From: DASSUW01 sp963844405
GTDB lineage: Bacteria; Actinomycetota; Thermoleophilia; Solirubrobacterales; Solirubrobacteraceae
NCBI GenBank assembly: GCA_963844405.1
Contig: CAWJNZ010000012.1
Span: forward strand, 310,001 to 374,000
DNA length: 64,000 bases
Reading direction: 5' to 3'
The notes beneath the pieces are model-generated. The model did no database searches, was not told the DNA's origin, and saw only the letters and a list, made by a program, of their open reading frames with translations. This document shows, one piece after another, positions 63,798 through 64,000 of this stretch. The translations under genes and the position numbers were made by a program. Position 1 is the first letter of the stretch; every line of letters starts with the position of its first letter.

Positions 63798-64000
63798 GGG
63801 ACGGAAACCCCGCTTGTAGGGAGGGTCGGGGTGGTGTCGGCGGGGTTGGTTTCCGCGATGCGCAACGGGTCACGCCTGAGGGGCGAGATTCGAGGCCGCC
63901 GCGAGGAGCCGGGGTTGTTTATGGGTCGTATAGCGACGCTTTGCCGACCCGCCAGTTTCCGGAGCGTGGGCGCCGAGTCCCCGCCTTCCACGATGCGGAA
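63798..64000. other. non-coding end region with hairpin and TTCCG-like palindromes
   Basis: No gene is seen. GGAAACCCCGC (63803-63813) can pair with GCGGGGTT and GGTTTCC (63840-63854). TTCCG-CGATG-CGCAA (63851-63865) and TTCCA-CGATG-CGGAA (63986-64000) resemble the three operator sites in the IclR region but share a different centre, so they may belong to an intergenic repeat family. Confidence 0.5.

Overview
The window is high-GC DNA (about 70 percent by eye) with tightly packed, often 4-nt-overlapping genes, GTG/TTG starts and several -10 boxes only 6-7 nt in front of a start codon (leaderless genes). Protein content (ROK/XylA pair, actinobacterial-type S1, ABC sugar importers without their own ATPase, WXG-type ESX genes) points to an actinobacterium. 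A member of Thermoleophilia/Solirubrobacterales is my best guess, by inference only. No rRNA, tRNA, phage, IS or CRISPR was seen.

Layout. 1-2 kb: an ACT-domain malic enzyme and an SDR/epimerase on the minus strand. 2-6.1 kb: a six-gene ESX/type VII secretion-linked locus (WXG proteins, paralogous orphan proteins, LpqN-like and EspG-like proteins). 6.1-10.7 kb: a Pro/Ala/Glu- and Gly-rich protein, polA and a small transporter. 10.7-27.3 kb: a carbohydrate region with the two halves of a Tm-1-like system (PEP-hydrolase-family TIM barrel and UPF0261 protein), a sugar isomerase, a Gfo/Idh/MocA oxidoreductase, ROK/xylA, an AroB-like protein, IclR and GntR regulators and a 2228-residue secreted cupredoxin/ThuA/sugar-dehydrogenase protein. 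A TTCCG-N5-CGGAA palindrome recurs at three of its promoters and suggests an IclR regulon.

27.6-41.9 kb: a single 15-gene operon behind a near-consensus promoter. It encodes a split PEP-synthase-like pair (mobile histidine domain protein and ATP-grasp protein), a three-subunit molybdenum hydroxylase with a CoxG-like protein, an FAH-family hydrolase, an ABM monooxygenase, an SDR, a GntR regulator, two metal-dependent cyclase-family hydrolases, an alcohol dehydrogenase, an MFS carrier and a BKACE. This looks like an undescribed catabolic pathway for an aromatic or heterocyclic compound and is the best candidate for a new system. An esterase-aminotransferase fusion and a SIS protein follow.

45.4-50.3 kb: housekeeping genes (flavin reductase, rpsA, coaE, lytic transglycosylase, aldo/keto reductase). 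50.5-63.8 kb: glycoside use, with a GH3 beta-glucosidase, a lacI-malE-malF-malG operon that runs on into a ferric-reductase-like/FMN-binding/ApbE trio, and divergently two GH13 enzymes plus a debranching-type hydrolase. Two copies of a palindromic dispersed repeat lie at 27.4 and 50.4 kb.

Quality caveat: about 20 frameshifts interrupt otherwise intact genes, and nearly all can be repaired by removing one base. I treat them as sequence errors and annotate the genes as whole.
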